This document shows, piece after piece, positions 25,519 to 34,988 of a stretch of DNA of 64,000 bases (position 1 is its first letter; each line of letters starts with the position of its first letter). Location of the stretch: the NCBI RefSeq assembly GCF_042677205.1, contig NZ_JBHTIU010000003.1, positions 62,001-126,000 of the forward strand, read 5' to 3'. The translations under genes and the position numbers were made by a program. This stretch comes from Paenibacillus_L residui. Its GTDB lineage: Bacteria; Bacillota; Bacilli; Paenibacillales; NBRC-103111. Under the pieces are notes generated by a model. That model saw only the letters and a program-made list of their open reading frames with translations, ran no database searches and was not told the DNA's origin.

Positions 25519-28374
25519 ATGAAATATGCCGTATTGGATTTTGAAACGACCGGGGGCCAGACAACGGACGAAATTATTCAGGTTGGCCTCGTACTGATAG
25601 ATGAAGATAATATCGTTAAGCGTTATTCAAGTCTGGTCAAACCGAATCAGTCGATACCTCCGTTCATTACTTCTTTGACCGGAATTGACGACGCCGCGGT
25701 TCAGGGTGCCCCGTCTCTGGAAGAGGTAATGATGGAGATGCAGCCTTTGCTTTATGACACCGCATTGGTAGCCCATAACGCGGGATTTGACTTTGCCTTT
25801 TTGCAGCGGGCACTGGATGCTTGCGGGTACATGCCCTTCTCAGGGCCTGTTCTGGATACGATGGATATGCTGACGATTCTGTTCCCGTCGCTGTCCAGTC
25901 TTCAGCTTGGCAACGTCTGTCACGAGTTGGAGGTTGAGCATGCCCGTCCTCATCAAGCGGATTCGGACGCGGAGGCGACCGCTCTGATTTGGTTAAAATG
26001 CCTGCAGAAGCTCAACCGTCTGCCGCTGCTTGTCCTTCAGAGAATCACCGCGCTGTTCGAGAATGATTATTCCAATAACGATCTGGCCTGGTTTTTGCAG
26101 GAAATGCTGGAGCGCAAGGAAGCTTCTGTGAGCCTGGACGAAGATTCCTACAAATATTACAGACAATTTGCCATGAATGTGGATGATTGGGGAGACGATG
26201 AGCCTGTCCGTTCAGAAGAGGATCGGGCAGCCCTGCAGGTATCCTTCGACGAGTTCTACGACGGGCTGAAGCAAAGAATGAAGGAGAAGTTCGACTTTTA
26301 CGAGGAGAGGGAGGCCCAGAGCCGGATGCTTAAGGAGGTGGCCTCCTCCTTCGATACGGACCGGCATCTGATGATCGAGGCGGGTACAGGCACAGGCAAA
26401 TCGTTAGGCTATCTGATCCCTTCCTTATATCATGGAATCCGTGAGGACAAGAAGGTACTTATTAGCACTCATACAATCAATTTACAGGAACAGTTGCGAA
26501 CAAGGGACATTCCGGTACTGCAGGAAATTTTTCCGGTTCCTTTTCAAGCGGCAGTGCTTAAAGGGCGGAGTCATTACCTTTGTTTGCGAAAGTTTGAGAA
26601 TAAGATCCAACTACAGGACTTTAATTTTGCTAAAGAGGAACGTCTCACCGCGGCACAAATGATCGTCTGGCTCAGTGAAAGCGAAAGAGGGGATGAAGAG
26701 GAGCTTCATCTTACGGGCAGAGGCGCCGAATTTTGGCGGACGGTTGAGAGCGATGCGGACTCCTGTTTAAACCGGGCTTGCCCATGGTTTAAAAAATGCT
26801 TCTATCACCGGGCCAGGAATGACGCCAATAAAGCGGATGTGGTCATTACTAACCATTCCTTGCTGTTCACCGATATCAAGGCGGATCATCGCCTGCTTCC
26901 TTCCTACAAACATCTGGTTATCGATGAAGCGCATCATCTGGAAGAGGTCGCCAGCAAGCATATGGGAATCGAACTGAAATACATGTCCTTCGTGAATACT
27001 CTTACCCGATTGTTTAGAGACAGTAAGAACGGACAGCTTCCGTCCTTGCGCATACGGTTACAAGGATTGGGCGGGGAGCTTCCGGAGCATTCTGCGGAAT
27101 GGGACGCTCTCATTGAGGGAATCTACCCTAAACTGGTCGAGGTTAAAGAGCATTGGGATCATTTGGCCGAGCTGCTTTACGAGCTAGTGAACGGTAAGAT
27201 GGGCGAGTCGGGAGAAACCGGCCAGCTTGTATTTAGGATTAAGGACGATCAAATGCCGAAGCAGTGGGATAAACTGCTGACCATCGAGGATAACATCTAT
27301 ATCGGCCTGGGCGAGATCAGCCGCAAGCTGGACCGTCTCGCGCAAGAGTTGAAGGATTGGCAGGAGGAACATGATCTTAAAGGCAGCTTGACCGACCTTG
27401 CCGGTTCCGTGAAAGAACTAAACCGCCAGAGAGATGCTCTGCGCTTCTTCATGAAGAGAAGCGATCCGGATTATGTATATTGGCTCGAAGCAAGCCCTCA
27501 ATTCAAGATGAGGTCGCTTCATCTGTTCAGCGTGCCCACTGACGTAAGCAAAATTTTGCAGCAATCCCTGTTCGATGAAAAAGACAGCGTTATTCTGACA
27601 TCCGCCACTCTTTCCGTCGACAAGACCTTTGATTACAGCCGCGATCAGTTGGGGCTGGGAAGGTCGGATAAGCTGAACACCGTTTTGCTTCCTTCTCCGT
27701 TCAATTACCGCAAGCAGGCGCTGGTTTGCATCCCTCGGGATTTTCCCGGGATTAAAGGAAGAGACGGAGAAGATTATTTCGTACACAAGCTGGTAGAATC
27801 GCTTCATGAGGTAGCTGTAGAAACAAGGGGCCGCATGCTGGTTCTCTTCACTTCGTACCGTATGCTCAAGAATGCTTATCCGGAATTGAAGGAAAGGCTT
27901 GCCTCGGCAGGTATTCAGGTGCTGGGGCAGGGGATAGACAGCTTTAACCGCAGCAAGCTGACACGCTTGTTCCAGGAGAGCGAATCCGCCGTATTGCTGG
28001 GGACGAGCAGCTTCTGGGAAGGGGTCGATATTCCGGGAGAAGCTTTGACCTGCCTGGCGATCGTTCGTCTTCCTTTCCAGCCTCCCAACCATCCTGTAAC
28101 GGAAGCCAAGAGCGAACAGCTGAAGAAAAGTAATCTCAATCCTTTCATGAAGCTGTCTGTGCCTCAGGCGGTCATCCGCTTCAAGCAGGGCTTCGGCCGT
28201 CTTGTTCGCAGGGCCAGCGATAAAGGAATTGTTATCTTATATGATACCAGGGTCATCGATACCCAGTACGGCAAATACTTTCTTTACTCCTTGCCCGGGC
28301 CCAAAATCGAGCACATGCCGACCGGGCAGATGGTTCCGCGGATTAAACAATGGATGGAGGAGGAACACGCTTGA
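25519..28374 (+). CDS. dinG: DinG-type exonuclease/helicase
   Basis: 951-residue fusion of an N-terminal 3'-5' DEDD exonuclease (YAVLDFETTGGQTTDEIIQVG) with a superfamily 2 DinG/XPD-like helicase. Walker A is EAGTGTGKSLGYL, motif II is VIDEAHH, and later helicase motifs include TSATLS and FGRLVRR. Four cysteines (355, 416, 421, 427) lie between motifs I and II in the spacing expected for an Fe-S domain. Probable role in DNA repair or nucleic acid clearance. The last four bases overlap rex. Confidence 0.93.
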   Translation: MKYAVLDFETTGGQTTDEIIQVGLVLIDEDNIVKRYSSLVKPNQSIPPFITSLTGIDDAAVQGAPSLEEVMMEMQPLLYDTALVAHNAGFDFAFLQRALDACGYMPFSGPVLDTMDMLTILFPSLSSLQLGNVCHELEVEHARPHQADSDAEATALIWLKCLQKLNRLPLLVLQRITALFENDYSNNDLAWFLQEMLERKEASVSLDEDSYKYYRQFAMNVDDWGDDEPVRSEEDRAALQVSFDEFYDGLKQRMKEKFDFYEEREAQSRMLKEVASSFDTDRHLMIEAGTGTGKSLGYLIPSLYHGIREDKKVLISTHTINLQEQLRTRDIPVLQEIFPVPFQAAVLKGRSHYLCLRKFENKIQLQDFNFAKEERLTAAQMIVWLSESERGDEEELHLTGRGAEFWRTVESDADSCLNRACPWFKKCFYHRARNDANKADVVITNHSLLFTDIKADHRLLPSYKHLVIDEAHHLEEVASKHMGIELKYMSFVNTLTRLFRDSKNGQLPSLRIRLQGLGGELPEHSAEWDALIEGIYPKLVEVKEHWDHLAELLYELVNGKMGESGETGQLVFRIKDDQMPKQWDKLLTIEDNIYIGLGEISRKLDRLAQELKDWQEEHDLKGSLTDLAGSVKELNRQRDALRFFMKRSDPDYVYWLEASPQFKMRSLHLFSVPTDVSKILQQSLFDEKDSVILTSATLSVDKTFDYSRDQLGLGRSDKLNTVLLPSPFNYRKQALVCIPRDFPGIKGRDGEDYFVHKLVESLHEVAVETRGRMLVLFTSYRMLKNAYPELKERLASAGIQVLGQGIDSFNRSKLTRLFQESESAVLLGTSSFWEGVDIPGEALTCLAIVRLPFQPPNHPVTEAKSEQLKKSNLNPFMKLSVPQAVIRFKQGFGRLVRRASDKGIVILYDTRVIDTQYGKYFLYSLPGPKIEHMPTGQMVPRIKQWMEEEHA

Positions 28375-29006
28375 AATCGATGAAAATATCCGAAGCCGTC
28401 GTTAGGCGGCTCCCCATTTATTTGCGCTTCCTGAACGAATTAAACCGGATGAACGTAACTACCGTTTCCTCTCAGGATTTAGGAAGCAAGCTGGATCTCA
28501 ATCCGGCCCAAATCCGCAAAGATTTGGCTTATTTCGGCGAGTTCGGCAAGAAGGGAATCGGCTACGACGTTAAGTATCTCATAGAGAAGATTCGACAAAT
28601 TTTGAAGCTGGACCAAAGAATTCAAGTGGCGCTGGTCGGAGCGGGTAACTTAGGCAGAGCTTTGTGTAATTATAATGCTTATTTGCAGGATAACATGAAG
28701 ATTGTCGCTGTGTTTGATGCGGAGAAGTCCAAGATCGGGCAGAACATGAACAATTTAACCGTGCTTCCGATGTCGGAGCTGACCGATACGATCCGGGAGC
28801 TGCAAATAAGGATCGGGATTATTACGGTTCCCGCTTCGGAGGCTCAGAATGTAGCCGATCGGTTTGTCGAGGCCGGGATCGAGGCTATATTAAATTTTGC
28901 CCCGGTCATTATTAAAGTTCCGCCCCATATAAGGGTTCATCATGCAGATTTTACAACGGATCTGCAGAGCCTGGCTTACTATCTGAACAAAGAGGAAGAG
29001 GCGTGA
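28371..29006 (+). CDS. rex: Redox-sensing transcriptional repressor Rex
   Basis: Senses the NADH/NAD ratio and represses fermentation and respiration genes. 211 residues. The N-terminal winged helix (RRLPIYLRFLNEL, SSQDLGSKLDLNPAQIRKDL) is followed by a Rossmann domain with VALVGAGNLGRALCNY, and a domain-swap C-terminal helix follows (TDLQSLAYYLN). TTG start with GGAGGAGG seven bases upstream, overlapping the dinG stop; ATG 28380 is a possible alternative. qcrABC in the same window is a plausible kind of target. Confidence 0.94.
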   Translation: MKSMKISEAVVRRLPIYLRFLNELNRMNVTTVSSQDLGSKLDLNPAQIRKDLAYFGEFGKKGIGYDVKYLIEKIRQILKLDQRIQVALVGAGNLGRALCNYNAYLQDNMKIVAVFDAEKSKIGQNMNNLTVLPMSELTDTIRELQIRIGIITVPASEAQNVADRFVEAGIEAILNFAPVIIKVPPHIRVHHADFTTDLQSLAYYLNKEEEA

Positions 29007-29062
29007 TCAAGGCGCCGCACATTGAAAATTGCCGGTTCACCGGAGCCGGTTCACTGTAACAT

Positions 29063-29102
29063 AATAAAGGCTTGTCCGGTCTCGAGCCGTACAAGCCTTA
29101 TT
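29063..29102. terminator. Bidirectional terminator between rex and the DUF47 gene
   Basis: AATAAAGGCTTGT pairs with ACAAGCCTTATT, inner GGTCTCGAGCC region as loop. The tails are AT-rich rather than pure T, so strength is moderate. It lies between convergent genes. Confidence 0.65.
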
Positions 29103-29137
29103 ATTATGAAAGACCGCCTCAAGCGGGGTTTAGCCGA

Positions 29138-29758
29138 TTAAGCGTAGCGCAGTACAACGCTGTCCAGAATGTTTGCCACATCTTCACAGGAGTCCGTCGT
29201 CTGCTCCAGACGCTCATACAGCTCTTTGATTTTAAAGTCGTGGTAAGGGTCCTTGGGAGAAACGAAGATCGCGCGAATGCCTTCTCTCATTAAGCGGTCG
29301 GCTTCATTCTCCAGACTGTTGATATGTACGGCATGCTCGGTAATTTCAGAATATTTCTTCTTGGAAAGCAGCTTGAAGGCCTCCAGAATATGCTCACAGC
29401 TCGATACAATGACTTCAGCGAATTCTTTCATGAAATCATCGGTTTTATCAATATTTAAATAATCGAAACGGGCGATGGTCGCTTCGATACCGTCCACTAC
29501 ATCATCCACAGACATGGCCAGCTCCATAATATCCTCGCGGTCAATCGGAGTAAGGAATACTTTGCTTAATCCTTTAAATATGGAATGTGTCAGTTGATCC
29601 CCTTTGTTCTCCAATTCTTTGAGCTTATCGAAATAAGGGGCTAACGCGCTTGAGCCGGACATGGCCTCCCGAAAGACTTTGGCCGCTTCCAGAGTATTCT
29701 CGGCCGCTTCAATCAATAGTGCTAAAAAATCGGTATCTTTCTTCTTGCCGCTAAACAT
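29138..29758 (-). CDS. PhoU-like protein (DUF47)
   Basis: 206-residue all-helical protein of the DUF47/PhoU-like family (YkaA type). Visible: FFxLLIEAAENTLEAA-type N terminus, LKELENKGDQLTHSIFKGL, PIDREDIMELAMSVDDVVDGIE and LENEADRLMREGI, with acidic E/D-x2-D clusters typical of metal sites. In many genomes this gene is paired with a Pit phosphate transporter, which is absent here. ATG 29756-29758 is chosen, with GGGG upstream; the frame is open a further 12 codons. Confidence 0.88.
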   Translation of the reverse strand: MFSGKKKDTDFLALLIEAAENTLEAAKVFREAMSGSSALAPYFDKLKELENKGDQLTHSIFKGLSKVFLTPIDREDIMELAMSVDDVVDGIEATIARFDYLNIDKTDDFMKEFAEVIVSSCEHILEAFKLLSKKKYSEITEHAVHINSLENEADRLMREGIRAIFVSPKDPYHDFKIKELYERLEQTTDSCEDVANILDSVVLRYA

Positions 29759-30037
29759 TGTGATAAGACCCCTTTCCTCTGTTGAATCTAACATGGACCT
29801 ATCGGCCTTAGATTCTTAAACCGTTTAATGTCGTTTCATAAAATTAAAAATAGCACATTCTCCAGCCTAAAAGCAATGGACCGGTTATATAGGCTATTTG
29901 CCGGGCATTTTTTGTCATTGAAATTGGTGCTAAAGCAATAAGTCCTGCTATTTTAAAATGTACCCGTCTTTCTTGATTTTAACCTTACTAAGCGGTACAT
30001 TGGAAAAGAATGATATTTCGTGAAAGGGTTGAATACA

Positions 30038-31333
30038 TTGACGGATACAGTGATTATTAATGGAAGCTTTATAACGATGGACCCCGCTCAGCCTTACGTG
30101 GAAGGGGTTATGGTTATTAAAGGTGACCGGATAGATTATGTCGGACCTGAGAAGCAGGATTCCATAAGCAAGGATGCGCGTATCATTAACGGTCGCCATA
30201 AGCTGTACATGCCGGGATTGGTGAATACCCACGGACATGCGGCTATGACCCTGCTTAGAGGAGTGGGTGATGATTTGGCTCTTCAGGTGTGGCTGGAAGA
30301 AAAAATGTGGCCGAATGAAGCCAAGTTTACGTCCGAAGACGTCAAATGGGGCACTCTGCTAGCCATACTGGAGATGATGAAGGGCGGGACCACCTGCTTC
30401 GTCGACATGTACGACCATATGAATGAGGTCGCGCTGGCGGTAGAGCAGTCCGGCATGCGCGGCTGCTTGACCCGCGGCGTCATCGGATTATGTCCGCCGG
30501 ATGTCCAGGATGCCAAGCTGGCTGAAGCGAAGCAATTTGCCCGCGATTGGCATGGCAAGGCCGATGGCCGGATTACGACGATGATGGCCCCTCATGCCGC
30601 CTACACCTGCCCTCCGGATTACATCGAGAGAATAGTGGAAGCCGCTCATGAGCTCAATCTTCCTCTTCATACCCATATGTCCGAAACGGCCGCCGAAGTC
30701 GAGCAGAACGTGAAGCAGTATGGCAGCAGACCGCCGGAGCATCTGGCCAAGCTCGGAGTATTCTCGCGGCCTTGTCTGGTGGCCCATGGAGTGCACCTCA
30801 CCGACGAGGAAATCGCATTGCTTCAGAAGCATGATGTCCGGATTTCCCATAATCCCGGAAGCAACCTGAAGCTGGCCAGCGGTATAGCCCGTGTGCCTGA
30901 TCTCCTTAAGGCCGGAATCAAGGTGTCGCTCGGGACGGACGGAGCGGCAAGCAATAACAATTTGGATATGTTCGAGGAGATGAGACTGGCCGCGTTAATC
31001 CACAAGGGAGTATCCGGAGATCCGGTTTCCATTCCTGCAGAGCAGGCGTTGAGAATGGGAACGTTAGAAGGCGCACAATCGATATGGCTTGAGGACGTAG
31101 GAAGCTTGAAGCAGGGGATGAAGGCCGATTTCATCGCTTTGGATGCAGATCAGCCTCATTTGCTGCCTAAATCAAATTATTTATCTCATGTCGTTTACTC
31201 CGCATCTGCGAATGATGTAACCGATGTTTATGTAAATGGCAAACAAATTGTGCGGGACAGACAATGTCTGACTCTGGATGAGGAAAAGATAAAAGCTGAG
31301 TTCCGCCAACGATTCAGCGCGTTGCTTGGATAA
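30038..31333 (+). CDS. mtaD: Amidohydrolase, 5-methylthioadenosine/S-adenosylhomocysteine deaminase type
   Basis: Metal-dependent deaminase of the MtaD/TrzF family, acting on adenosine-type nucleosides such as MTA or SAH. About 431 residues. Motifs: PGLVNTHGHAAM (metal H-x-H), LHTHMSET, HGVHLTDEE and LGTDGAASNNNLDM (catalytic Asp). TTG 30038 is chosen because GAAAGGG lies nine bases upstream; GTG 30020 would add six residues. Exact substrate cannot be read from sequence. With mtn genes 5 kb away it may feed or bypass methionine salvage. Confidence 0.85.
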   Translation: MTDTVIINGSFITMDPAQPYVEGVMVIKGDRIDYVGPEKQDSISKDARIINGRHKLYMPGLVNTHGHAAMTLLRGVGDDLALQVWLEEKMWPNEAKFTSEDVKWGTLLAILEMMKGGTTCFVDMYDHMNEVALAVEQSGMRGCLTRGVIGLCPPDVQDAKLAEAKQFARDWHGKADGRITTMMAPHAAYTCPPDYIERIVEAAHELNLPLHTHMSETAAEVEQNVKQYGSRPPEHLAKLGVFSRPCLVAHGVHLTDEEIALLQKHDVRISHNPGSNLKLASGIARVPDLLKAGIKVSLGTDGAASNNNLDMFEEMRLAALIHKGVSGDPVSIPAEQALRMGTLEGAQSIWLEDVGSLKQGMKADFIALDADQPHLLPKSNYLSHVVYSASANDVTDVYVNGKQIVRDRQCLTLDEEKIKAEFRQRFSALLG

Positions 31334-31375
31334 TGAGCAATCCTCGAATAAAAAATACCGGGAGGCCGATCGAAG

Positions 31376-31867
31376 TTGCACTATAAGAAACGAATCGTTT
31401 GGGGCAGTATCGCTGCGGTGGCCCTGCTGGTTTTCATTGCTTTTCGGTTTTATGATGCGGTCAGAGCTGACTTGCGCCTGGAGAAGGAACAGGCCGTTAA
31501 GACGGTATTGCAGGAGACGAGGATAGAGCAGGTCGATGCCGTGCGGCCATTTGTCGGAGATAAGCCCTATATGGTCGTCTATGGGAAATCGGATCGTGAC
31601 GAGGAAATGATTGCTTGGGTCCATGAGGACGGGGTGGATGTAAAACTGGCGCGGGAAGGTGTCAGCTCGGAGACGATAAGGGAGAAAATGCTGGCCAAAA
31701 ACCCGGAAATGGATATTGTGCATATTAACGCCGGAAAAATGCAGGATGTATTCGTTTGGGAAGTCTTCTATAAACAAAAGGAAGAGGCCGGCGAGCGGTA
31801 TTATTATGATTATTACCGATTTTCGGATGGAAGCCATCTGGATACCTATCGAATGGCGGCGCGTTAA
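31376..31867 (+). CDS. ypmB: YpmB-like membrane-anchored protein (DUF5590/PepSY-like)
   Basis: 163 residues: short cytoplasmic start, one membrane helix (VWGSIAAVALLVFIAFRFY), then an extracytoplasmic domain with two PepSY-like halves (KTVLQETRIEQVDAVRPF, REKMLAKNPEMDIVHIN). Function unknown. In B. subtilis ypmB also sits between dinG and dnaD. TTG start with GGGAGG ten bases upstream. The 186 bases after it hold no gene; AT-rich TATACT near 32011 may be a -10 box for the next operon. Confidence 0.8.
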   Translation: MHYKKRIVWGSIAAVALLVFIAFRFYDAVRADLRLEKEQAVKTVLQETRIEQVDAVRPFVGDKPYMVVYGKSDRDEEMIAWVHEDGVDVKLAREGVSSETIREKMLAKNPEMDIVHINAGKMQDVFVWEVFYKQKEEAGERYYYDYYRFSDGSHLDTYRMAAR

Positions 31868-32053
31868 GTGCATCGTTAAAAAAATGGAGCCTGGCAAAGG
31901 GACAACAAGCAAAAGTGGGTTCAAAGGCAATTACCTGATAAAGGAATGATTGGGATGGTTATCCTTACCTTCACACTTTTTTCTAACATTCGTTATAGAT
32001 AATATGATATACTCGTATATATCACGATTTAATGATTAGAAAGGTGGGCGTAG

Positions 32054-32596
32054 ATGAAACTGAGAATATTGCCAATCTTACTTGCGGTTGCTTGCTCCAG
32101 CTTGATATTGTTTGGCGGATGGTTTATGTATCGCAGTTATGCGATGGAGACGCCGCTTAATGAACTCGTTTCTCAAGCCCAGGGCGTGGAAGAAGTTCAG
32201 ATGGAATTATCCAACCAATCGGTTAATATAAAGGTAAAGCTCAATAACGAGGCCAATATGCGCGAAATCTACCAGAAGGTAGCGACCGAAGGCGCGGACA
32301 TTATCGGCAAGCGTCAATTAAACATTCAAGTAGTGAATGATTCATCTCCGGAATTGGACAAGTGGTGGTCTATCGTTTTGTTTGACATCGCTCAAGCGAT
32401 GGATACCCGCCAGTATTCCCGGATTCCCGTGACACTGGAAGAGAAGGCGGCCGCCCTTCCGGGCTTGCAAGCCGTAACCGAAATGGACGATAATAATGTA
32501 TATGTTCGACTTACCTATGGGGAGAAGAGCAAATACATTATTTTGCCGAGAGTTCCGGCTAAGTTAGGAGTGTGGCCGAATGAGCAAATACAGTAA
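32054..32596 (+). CDS. Single-pass membrane protein, probable partner of the FtsH-like protease
   Basis: 180 residues, family not recognised. One N-terminal membrane helix (ILPILLAVACSSLILFGGWFMY), with the remaining 150 or so residues outside the cell: an alpha/beta module (LNELVSQAQGVEEVQMEL, VNIKVKLNNEANMREIYQKV) and a tail. The end overlaps the next gene by 17 bases, so the two are translationally coupled. That gene encodes an FtsH-like protein lacking the usual extracytoplasmic domain, so this protein may supply it (inference). Confidence 0.75.
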   Translation: MKLRILPILLAVACSSLILFGGWFMYRSYAMETPLNELVSQAQGVEEVQMELSNQSVNIKVKLNNEANMREIYQKVATEGADIIGKRQLNIQVVNDSSPELDKWWSIVLFDIAQAMDTRQYSRIPVTLEEKAAALPGLQAVTEMDDNNVYVRLTYGEKSKYIILPRVPAKLGVWPNEQIQ

Positions 32597-34079
32597 GGAA
32601 ATCCTAATTGGCGTCATTCCCGTCGTGCTGCTGTTTCTCGCTTTTATCGGACTGAATATTATTCCTCTTGTCATGATGGCCGTTCTCGTTATTGCCTTGC
32701 TGTATATCGTCAAACCGAAGATGAATCTCGAAGCCAAGGGAGAGAGGCCGGGGAAGATTCGAAAACCGTCCGCTCTAACCTTCGAAGAAATTGGCGGTCA
32801 GGAGAACGCGAAGAATGAATTGAAGGAAGCCCTCGAGTTTATAATAAAGTACGATGATATCAAGAAGTTCGGAATTCGCCCTCTCAAAGGAATTCTGCTG
32901 ACCGGTCCTCCCGGAACGGGAAAAACTTTGATGGCCAAGGCGGCCGCCCATTACACAAATTCCGTATTCGTCGGTGCTTCCGGCAGCGAATTTGTTGAAA
33001 TGTATGTAGGTGTCGGAGCCAGCCGGATTCGCGAGATGTTCAAGAAGGCCAAAACGCTCGCGCAGAAGGAAAATAAGGAGAGCGCCGTAATCTTTATCGA
33101 TGAGATCGATGTGATCGGCGGCAAGCGGGATGGCGGGCAGCATCGGGAGTATGATCAGACGCTTAACCAGCTTCTGACGGAGATGGATGGAATCCATACG
33201 GAAGAATCTCCACGTATTCTTATTATCGCTGCGACCAACCGCAAAGAAATGCTCGATTCGGCCTTGCTGCGTCCGGGAAGATTCGACCGGCATATAGAGG
33301 TTGACCTTCCGGATAAGAAGGGGCGGCTTCATATTCTGAACATTCATGCGGCGAACAAGCCGCTTGCAGATACCGTCGATTTGGAGAAAATTGCTGAGGA
33401 ATCCTTTAATTTCTCGGGAGCCCAGCTGGAAAGCGTCATGAATGAAGCGGCCATCTACGCGATGAGGGATGGTTCGGAGAAGATTGAGCAGAAGCATTTG
33501 ACCCTGGCAATTGATAAGGTAATGATGGGAGAGAAGACCGACCGGGAGACGAGCAACGAAGAGCGAGAGCGCGTAGCCTATCATGAATTGGGGCATGCCA
33601 TCGTGGCGGAGGTCGTCAAGCCGGGTACGGTATCCCAGGTATCCTTGAGCCCCAGGGGTCAAGCTCTCGGGTTTGTCCGGCATAATCCGCAAGAGGATCA
33701 ATACTTATATACCAAAGAGTATTTGGAAGAACGGATTATGATCGCGCTCGGCGGCGCGGTAGCGGAAGAGATGTTCTACGGGAACCGGAGCACAGGCTCT
33801 CGCAACGATTTCGAACAGGCTCTTAATCTCGTCAAAATGATGATGGACTCCGGGTTGACGAGTCTGGGTATCGTGGATAGGGAAATGGTGACGAAAGAAG
33901 AATTAATGAAGGCGAACGCCTCCATATTGGATTCGTTAACGTCCAGAACACGTGAAATATTGGAATCCTACCGTTCCGTATTCGTCCAAGCCTTAGAAAT
34001 TCTTATCAAGGAAGAAGTTCTCTCCGGAGAACAATTCCGCAATCTGCTTGCCGTACTCAAGCAGAAGAGCACAGCCTAA
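32580..34079 (+). CDS. Short FtsH-like AAA+ metalloprotease
   Basis: 499 residues. Two adjacent membrane helices (ILIGVIPVVLLFLAFIGL and VMMAVLVIALLYIV) form a tight hairpin, with none of the 70 or so extracytoplasmic residues found between them in FtsH. The AAA domain has LTGPPGTGKT, VIFIDEID, the arginine finger region ALLRPGRFDRH. The M41 protease has YHELGHAI (HExxH) and third ligand Asp in GSRNDFEQA. So both ATPase and protease look active. It is a paralogue-like protein rather than housekeeping FtsH (usually over 600 residues). Confidence 0.85.
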   Translation: MSKYSKEILIGVIPVVLLFLAFIGLNIIPLVMMAVLVIALLYIVKPKMNLEAKGERPGKIRKPSALTFEEIGGQENAKNELKEALEFIIKYDDIKKFGIRPLKGILLTGPPGTGKTLMAKAAAHYTNSVFVGASGSEFVEMYVGVGASRIREMFKKAKTLAQKENKESAVIFIDEIDVIGGKRDGGQHREYDQTLNQLLTEMDGIHTEESPRILIIAATNRKEMLDSALLRPGRFDRHIEVDLPDKKGRLHILNIHAANKPLADTVDLEKIAEESFNFSGAQLESVMNEAAIYAMRDGSEKIEQKHLTLAIDKVMMGEKTDRETSNEERERVAYHELGHAIVAEVVKPGTVSQVSLSPRGQALGFVRHNPQEDQYLYTKEYLEERIMIALGGAVAEEMFYGNRSTGSRNDFEQALNLVKMMMDSGLTSLGIVDREMVTKEELMKANASILDSLTSRTREILESYRSVFVQALEILIKEEVLSGEQFRNLLAVLKQKSTA

Positions 34080-34089
34080 ATTATTATGG

Positions 34090-34140
34090 AAGACGGCGTC
34101 CTTTCAGCAAACTTTGCTTAAAGGACGCCGTCTTCTTTTT
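34090..34140 (+). terminator. Strong terminator after the FtsH-like gene
   Basis: Perfect 15-bp stem, AAGACGGCGTCCTTT with AAAGGACGCCGTCTT, inner AGCAAA/TTTGCT extension, followed by CTTTTT. Confidence 0.92.
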
Positions 34141-34200
34141 ATTAGGGCGCAAACATAGTACAATAGAGACAAGCGTTTGTATCCTTAATGAGGTGATGGT

Positions 34201-34869
34201 GTGAACAACAAGGAGTTTAAGCGACTGGAAGAGGGGGTACTTGCCGCTTTACAGGAAGGAACCCTGCAGGTTCCTCACTTGTTTTTTAAACTGTATCCCG
34301 GCTTAAACCTGAATGAAACGGAGGCCATGCTGCTCCTTCACCTGATGTCTTTTATCGATAGAGAGAAGAAGGATTTTCCGACGATTGAAGAAATACAATC
34401 CCGAATGGCAGCCCCTCCGGAACAAGTCATCAAGGCACTGCAGAAGCTTCTGAAAGAAGGCTGGATTACGATCGATGAAGAGGTCGATTCTTTATCAGGC
34501 ATTCAATATGAGCGTTATAACTTATCCGGAATGTACCACAAGCTGGCTGCGGCCTGGGCGGATTTCCACAAGGAGGAAGAACGCCAGAAGAGGCTTGCGG
34601 TTTCCAAGGAAGGCAATGACATCTTCACTATTTTCGAGAATGAATTTGCCAGGCCATTGACTCCGATGGAGCTGGAGACGATCTCCGGCTGGCTGGATCA
34701 GGATAAATACAACAAAGACCTTATCCTGGCCGCATTGAAGGAGGCAGTTTTTGCGGGCAAGGTTCATTTTCGTTACATTGACCGGATTCTGCTGGAATGG
34801 AGCCGCAATCGGATTTTTACCCCGGAGCAGGCGAAGGAGCATGCACAGCGCTTTCGTGGCGCCCGTTAA
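34201..34869 (+). CDS. dnaD: DnaD-domain replication initiation protein
   Basis: Primosomal protein that helps load the replicative helicase. 222 residues. N-terminal winged helix (about 25-100) and C-terminal DnaD domain (about 125-205, IFTIFENEFARPLTPMELE, WLDQDKYNKDLILAALKEAV). GTG start with GAGGTGAT upstream. A TACAAT -10-like box at 34159 may be its promoter. nth, which follows dnaD in B. subtilis, is not present here. Confidence 0.92.
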   Translation: MNNKEFKRLEEGVLAALQEGTLQVPHLFFKLYPGLNLNETEAMLLLHLMSFIDREKKDFPTIEEIQSRMAAPPEQVIKALQKLLKEGWITIDEEVDSLSGIQYERYNLSGMYHKLAAAWADFHKEEERQKRLAVSKEGNDIFTIFENEFARPLTPMELETISGWLDQDKYNKDLILAALKEAVFAGKVHFRYIDRILLEWSRNRIFTPEQAKEHAQRFRGAR

Positions 34870-34875
34870 ACCAAG

Positions 34876-34910
34876 AAAAAACCTTCGAAGGCCGACTTCG
34901 AAGGTTTTTT
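34876..34910. terminator. Bidirectional terminator between dnaD and mtnB
   Basis: AAAAAACCTTCGAAG and CTTCGAAGGTTTTTT form a perfect 15-bp stem with loop GCCGA. A-rich and T-rich arms let it work on both strands, ending dnaD on plus and the pro-mtn operon on minus. Confidence 0.92.
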
Positions 34911-34988
34911 AGATACAGTACAAAGTAAAACATCCTTTAAATCCAGTTGCTTATTAATGAAATAATTCCCGATAGGTGTTTTTCTCAG

